Assembly (NCBI RefSeq): GCF_900129755.1
Contig: NZ_FQWT01000001.1
Location: 1,321,860-1,385,859 of the forward strand
DNA length: 64,000 nt
Direction of reading: 5' to 3'
Source of the DNA: Chryseobacterium oranimense
Lineage (GTDB): Bacteria > Bacteroidota > Bacteroidia > Flavobacteriales > Weeksellaceae
Of the stretch, positions 61,657-64,000 are shown in pieces. How positions within the stretch are numbered: the first letter of the stretch is position 1; each line of letters begins with the position of its first letter. The notes below the pieces were generated by a model that saw nothing but the letters and a program-made list of their open reading frames with translations, had not been told where the DNA came from and did no database searches. Made by a program: the position numbers and the translations under genes.

Positions 61657-63816
61657 TTATTTTTTTGCTTTAATTTGGTAATCAGGATGTCCAAGCTGCC
61701 AGAATGCAAAAGCAAAAATATCTCCTAAATTAGAATACCGCTGAGCAAGAGGAATATTATTACCATGCCCGCCTTCATAATCTATCTTTAGCAAAACAAG
61801 ATTTTCAGATTTACTTTTGGCCATTAACTTAGCTGCAAACTTCACAGGCTGCCAGACGATTACCCTGTTATCATTAATCCCACCGGTTATAAGTGTTGCC
61901 GGATATTTTTCTCCTTTTTTAATATGCTGATAAGCATCCATTTCCAATACACTTTTGAACTCATCCGGGTCCTTTACGGTTCCAAACTCTTTGGCATTTC
62001 CTGCCCCATTTGGTGTATTTTCAAATCTGGTTATATTGGTAATTCCCACTTCAATCATTGCTGCTTTGAATAAATCCGGTCTTTCGGTTATTGCTCTTCC
62101 GACGGCAATCCCTCCGGCACTTGCTCCCCAGACAGCTATTTTTTCTTTTGAGGTATATTTTTCTTTAATCAGGTATTCTGCACAGTCAATCACATCTCTC
62201 CACGTGTTAGGTTTTGTTGCTTTGAAGCCTGCCAAATGCCATTGCTCCCCTTTTTCACCTCCTCCTCTCACATGGGCAACGGCAATCAAACCTCCTTGTG
62301 CCGCCCATAACATATAACTCTTAACAAAATACGGATTCCTGGATGTCCCATAGGCACCATAGGCGTCTATTAAAACGGGGATGTTTCCATCTCTTTTTAT
62401 ATTTTTATCGTAGATCAGGGACAAAGGAACTTCTTCACCATCCCTTGCTTTAAAAGTTATTTCTTCTACAACTATATCTTTAAATTCAGGATATTCCAAC
62501 GCAGGGGCTAAATTTTCCAAAGTAAAAGTATTTTCTTTAAGGGTATATCGAAAGCGTTGCTCTTCGTTTGCCCAGCCGGAACAAGAAACCCAGATATCTG
62601 AAAAATCTTTACCTTTAGATTGCAGATCAACATTTCCAGATGCGTAGGGCAATACAATAGGAGTCTCTTTACCATCTTTATACAAATACAGTTTTGCTTC
62701 TACACCATTTTTTGTCGTTGTGTAGTAGATTCCATCCTTAGTGACTGTATAATCCTTAAATACCTCATCTTTTTTTTCCGGTACCAAAACATCCGGATTT
62801 CTGAAATCAGGATGTTTCACATTGGTTTTACACAATTTCAGATTTGATGAATTATATCCCGAAAGAAAAAATATTTCATCTCCTGCAAATCGTAAATACG
62901 TTACCATATCATCTTTATCATAAAGCGGTTTCCAATTTTTCTTGCCCTGTAAAATATCTTCTTTATCAGAGATAAAAGTCTTTCGGAAATCATCCGTATC
63001 CACCAATATACCAACATAATACTGATCGTCAGCATTAATGGAAACAATAGCGGGAAAATCATCATCACTGATCTTTAAATCAGGATTGTTTGTACTGGAA
63101 AATACATCATTACGAATATTCGGATCTTCTCCTATTCTGTATAAAACCGACTGGGTATTCTTTCCAAATTGATTAGACGTTACATCAACTACGGGATAAT
63201 ATACATAGAAAAAGCCTGAATTATCTTCCAGCCATTTTATTCCTCCAACAGAAGCCGGATTGGATTGGGTAATAACCTGTGGATAAATATATTTATTTTC
63301 CACTTCCATGATAATAATCTGTGAAATTTCTTTTCCTTTCTCTGATAAAGAAATGGCAAGTTTCTTACCGTCCCAACTCGGACTGATCAGGGTAACTAAA
63401 TAATCGTGATCGGGCTTATACGGATCGTACAATAATAATTCTTTTCCGTTAAAGCCGTTTCTATAATATACTTTCCCTGATTTTTCGTTAGCTTCTTTTT
63501 TTACATAAAAATACTCATCCTTGGCTGTAATCTTTAAGTTGGAAATTGAATAGCCCTGTCTTTTATCAAGTTCTAATCTTCTATTCAGATAATAATTTTT
63601 ATTTGGAATTTCATTAAGGACAGAAGTAGAATATTCAGTCTGGGACTTCATCCAACTCGTTGTGGATGCGTCTTTTAAATCTTCAAGATTTCTATATTCA
63701 TCTGTTATTTTAATTCCAAAATAGGTATCTGTTACCGGTTTTGACGGAGCCAGATTTGTTCTTTGAGCATTGATTAATCCAAAAAAGATTAAAATGAAAA
63801 ACTTCAGTTTTTTCAT
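61657..63816 (-). CDS. Prolyl oligopeptidase (family S9A), exported
   Basis: A 719-residue serine peptidase that cuts short peptides after proline. Signal peptide residues 1-17 (INAQ). The N-terminal blade propeller (about 70-410) precedes the catalytic alpha/beta domain. GASAGG holds the nucleophile Ser; GGINDNRV gives the Asp region and DYEGGHGNN the His. RHVRGG-like loop (VAHVRGGGEKGEQWH) is conserved. Length is normal. It is probably periplasmic, as flavobacterial POP often is. It stands alone and is convergent with murA. Confidence 0.95.
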   Translation of the reverse strand: MKKLKFFILIFFGLINAQRTNLAPSKPVTDTYFGIKITDEYRNLEDLKDASTTSWMKSQTEYSTSVLNEIPNKNYYLNRRLELDKRQGYSISNLKITAKDEYFYVKKEANEKSGKVYYRNGFNGKELLLYDPYKPDHDYLVTLISPSWDGKKLAISLSEKGKEISQIIIMEVENKYIYPQVITQSNPASVGGIKWLEDNSGFFYVYYPVVDVTSNQFGKNTQSVLYRIGEDPNIRNDVFSSTNNPDLKISDDDFPAIVSINADDQYYVGILVDTDDFRKTFISDKEDILQGKKNWKPLYDKDDMVTYLRFAGDEIFFLSGYNSSNLKLCKTNVKHPDFRNPDVLVPEKKDEVFKDYTVTKDGIYYTTTKNGVEAKLYLYKDGKETPIVLPYASGNVDLQSKGKDFSDIWVSCSGWANEEQRFRYTLKENTFTLENLAPALEYPEFKDIVVEEITFKARDGEEVPLSLIYDKNIKRDGNIPVLIDAYGAYGTSRNPYFVKSYMLWAAQGGLIAVAHVRGGGEKGEQWHLAGFKATKPNTWRDVIDCAEYLIKEKYTSKEKIAVWGASAGGIAVGRAITERPDLFKAAMIEVGITNITRFENTPNGAGNAKEFGTVKDPDEFKSVLEMDAYQHIKKGEKYPATLITGGINDNRVIVWQPVKFAAKLMAKSKSENLVLLKIDYEGGHGNNIPLAQRYSNLGDIFAFAFWQLGHPDYQIKAKK

Positions 63817-64000
63817 ATCGTATGATTATTATAAATACTTTTAAATTGCTTTCTATCCGGAGAGCAAGAAGGTCTGCTAAATTAATACATCTCTTTTAAA
63901 AGAAATCACTATCAAACGGATAAACACACAAATGAGTAATATTCCTTCATAAAACATTGTTTTTCAATATGTTTTTATAAGAATACAAAAACTCACCTCT

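Overview
The window looks like chromosomal DNA of a flavobacterium of the Chryseobacterium/Elizabethkingia group (Bacteroidota, Weeksellaceae). The DNA is AT-rich. Exact Bacteroidota -7 boxes (TAnnTTTG) precede many genes, and few genes have a Shine-Dalgarno. Several families are typical of Flavobacteriia: an OstA-like protein, a DUF4290 protein next to murA, a START-like protein, a DCC thiol oxidoreductase and secreted proteins whose signal peptides end in AQ. The assignment rests on gene content and recognised protein families, not on a database search. No phage, insertion sequence, CRISPR array, rRNA or replication origin was seen. The only RNA gene found is one tRNA-Gln.

Layout. Positions 1-7600: a TerD protein cut by the window edge, a panD/flippase pair, HU, pdxH, YqgE, a cell-wall amidase, a degenerate class-IV aminotransferase homologue, a START-like protein and a class-III aminotransferase. 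Positions 7700-10300: an operon of three secreted C1q-like proteins. Positions 10500-26100: mainly housekeeping genes (OstA-like/Fur, kup, pdhB, DUF2147, an LtaS-like sulfatase divergent from pssA, an exonuclease operon, FAH, UspA, DUF3109, trigger factor). Positions 26400-30700: DoxX, then a TonB receptor with a lipoprotein and a small His/Cys protein, probably for metal uptake. Positions 30800-40800 are more accessory: ABC-F, an orphan Tle/DUF2235 lipase-like protein, a four-gene two-component operon, a LAS peptidase, aquaporin, a PD-(D/E)XK-like protein and a LuxE-like protein.

Positions 40900-52600: lpxH/queD, a WG-repeat protein, a thioesterase, the glyoxylate shunt (aceB-aceA) divergent from an ScfR/RamB-like regulator with two palindromes between them, comF, a hydrolase, upp and der. 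Positions 52800-64000: tRNA-Gln, a secreted protein, katG, a haem-binding protein, DCC, a lipoprotein alpha-amylase, DUF4290-murA and a prolyl oligopeptidase.

Points of most interest: (i) a class-IV aminotransferase homologue that has lost the PLP lysine and its partner glutamate and seems to start at TTG; (ii) MurA with Asp in place of the fosfomycin-target Cys; (iii) a self-contained glyoxylate-shunt switch; (iv) a metal-uptake locus with an unusual CxxCH/HHH protein; (v) several genes whose -7 box abuts the start codon, suggesting leaderless mRNAs; (vi) an orphan Tle-type lipase beside an uncharacterised signalling operon; (vii) several dispersed intergenic repeat families. No clearly new multi-gene system is proven. 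The 34604-37408 signalling operon and the metal locus are the best candidates for uncharacterised function.
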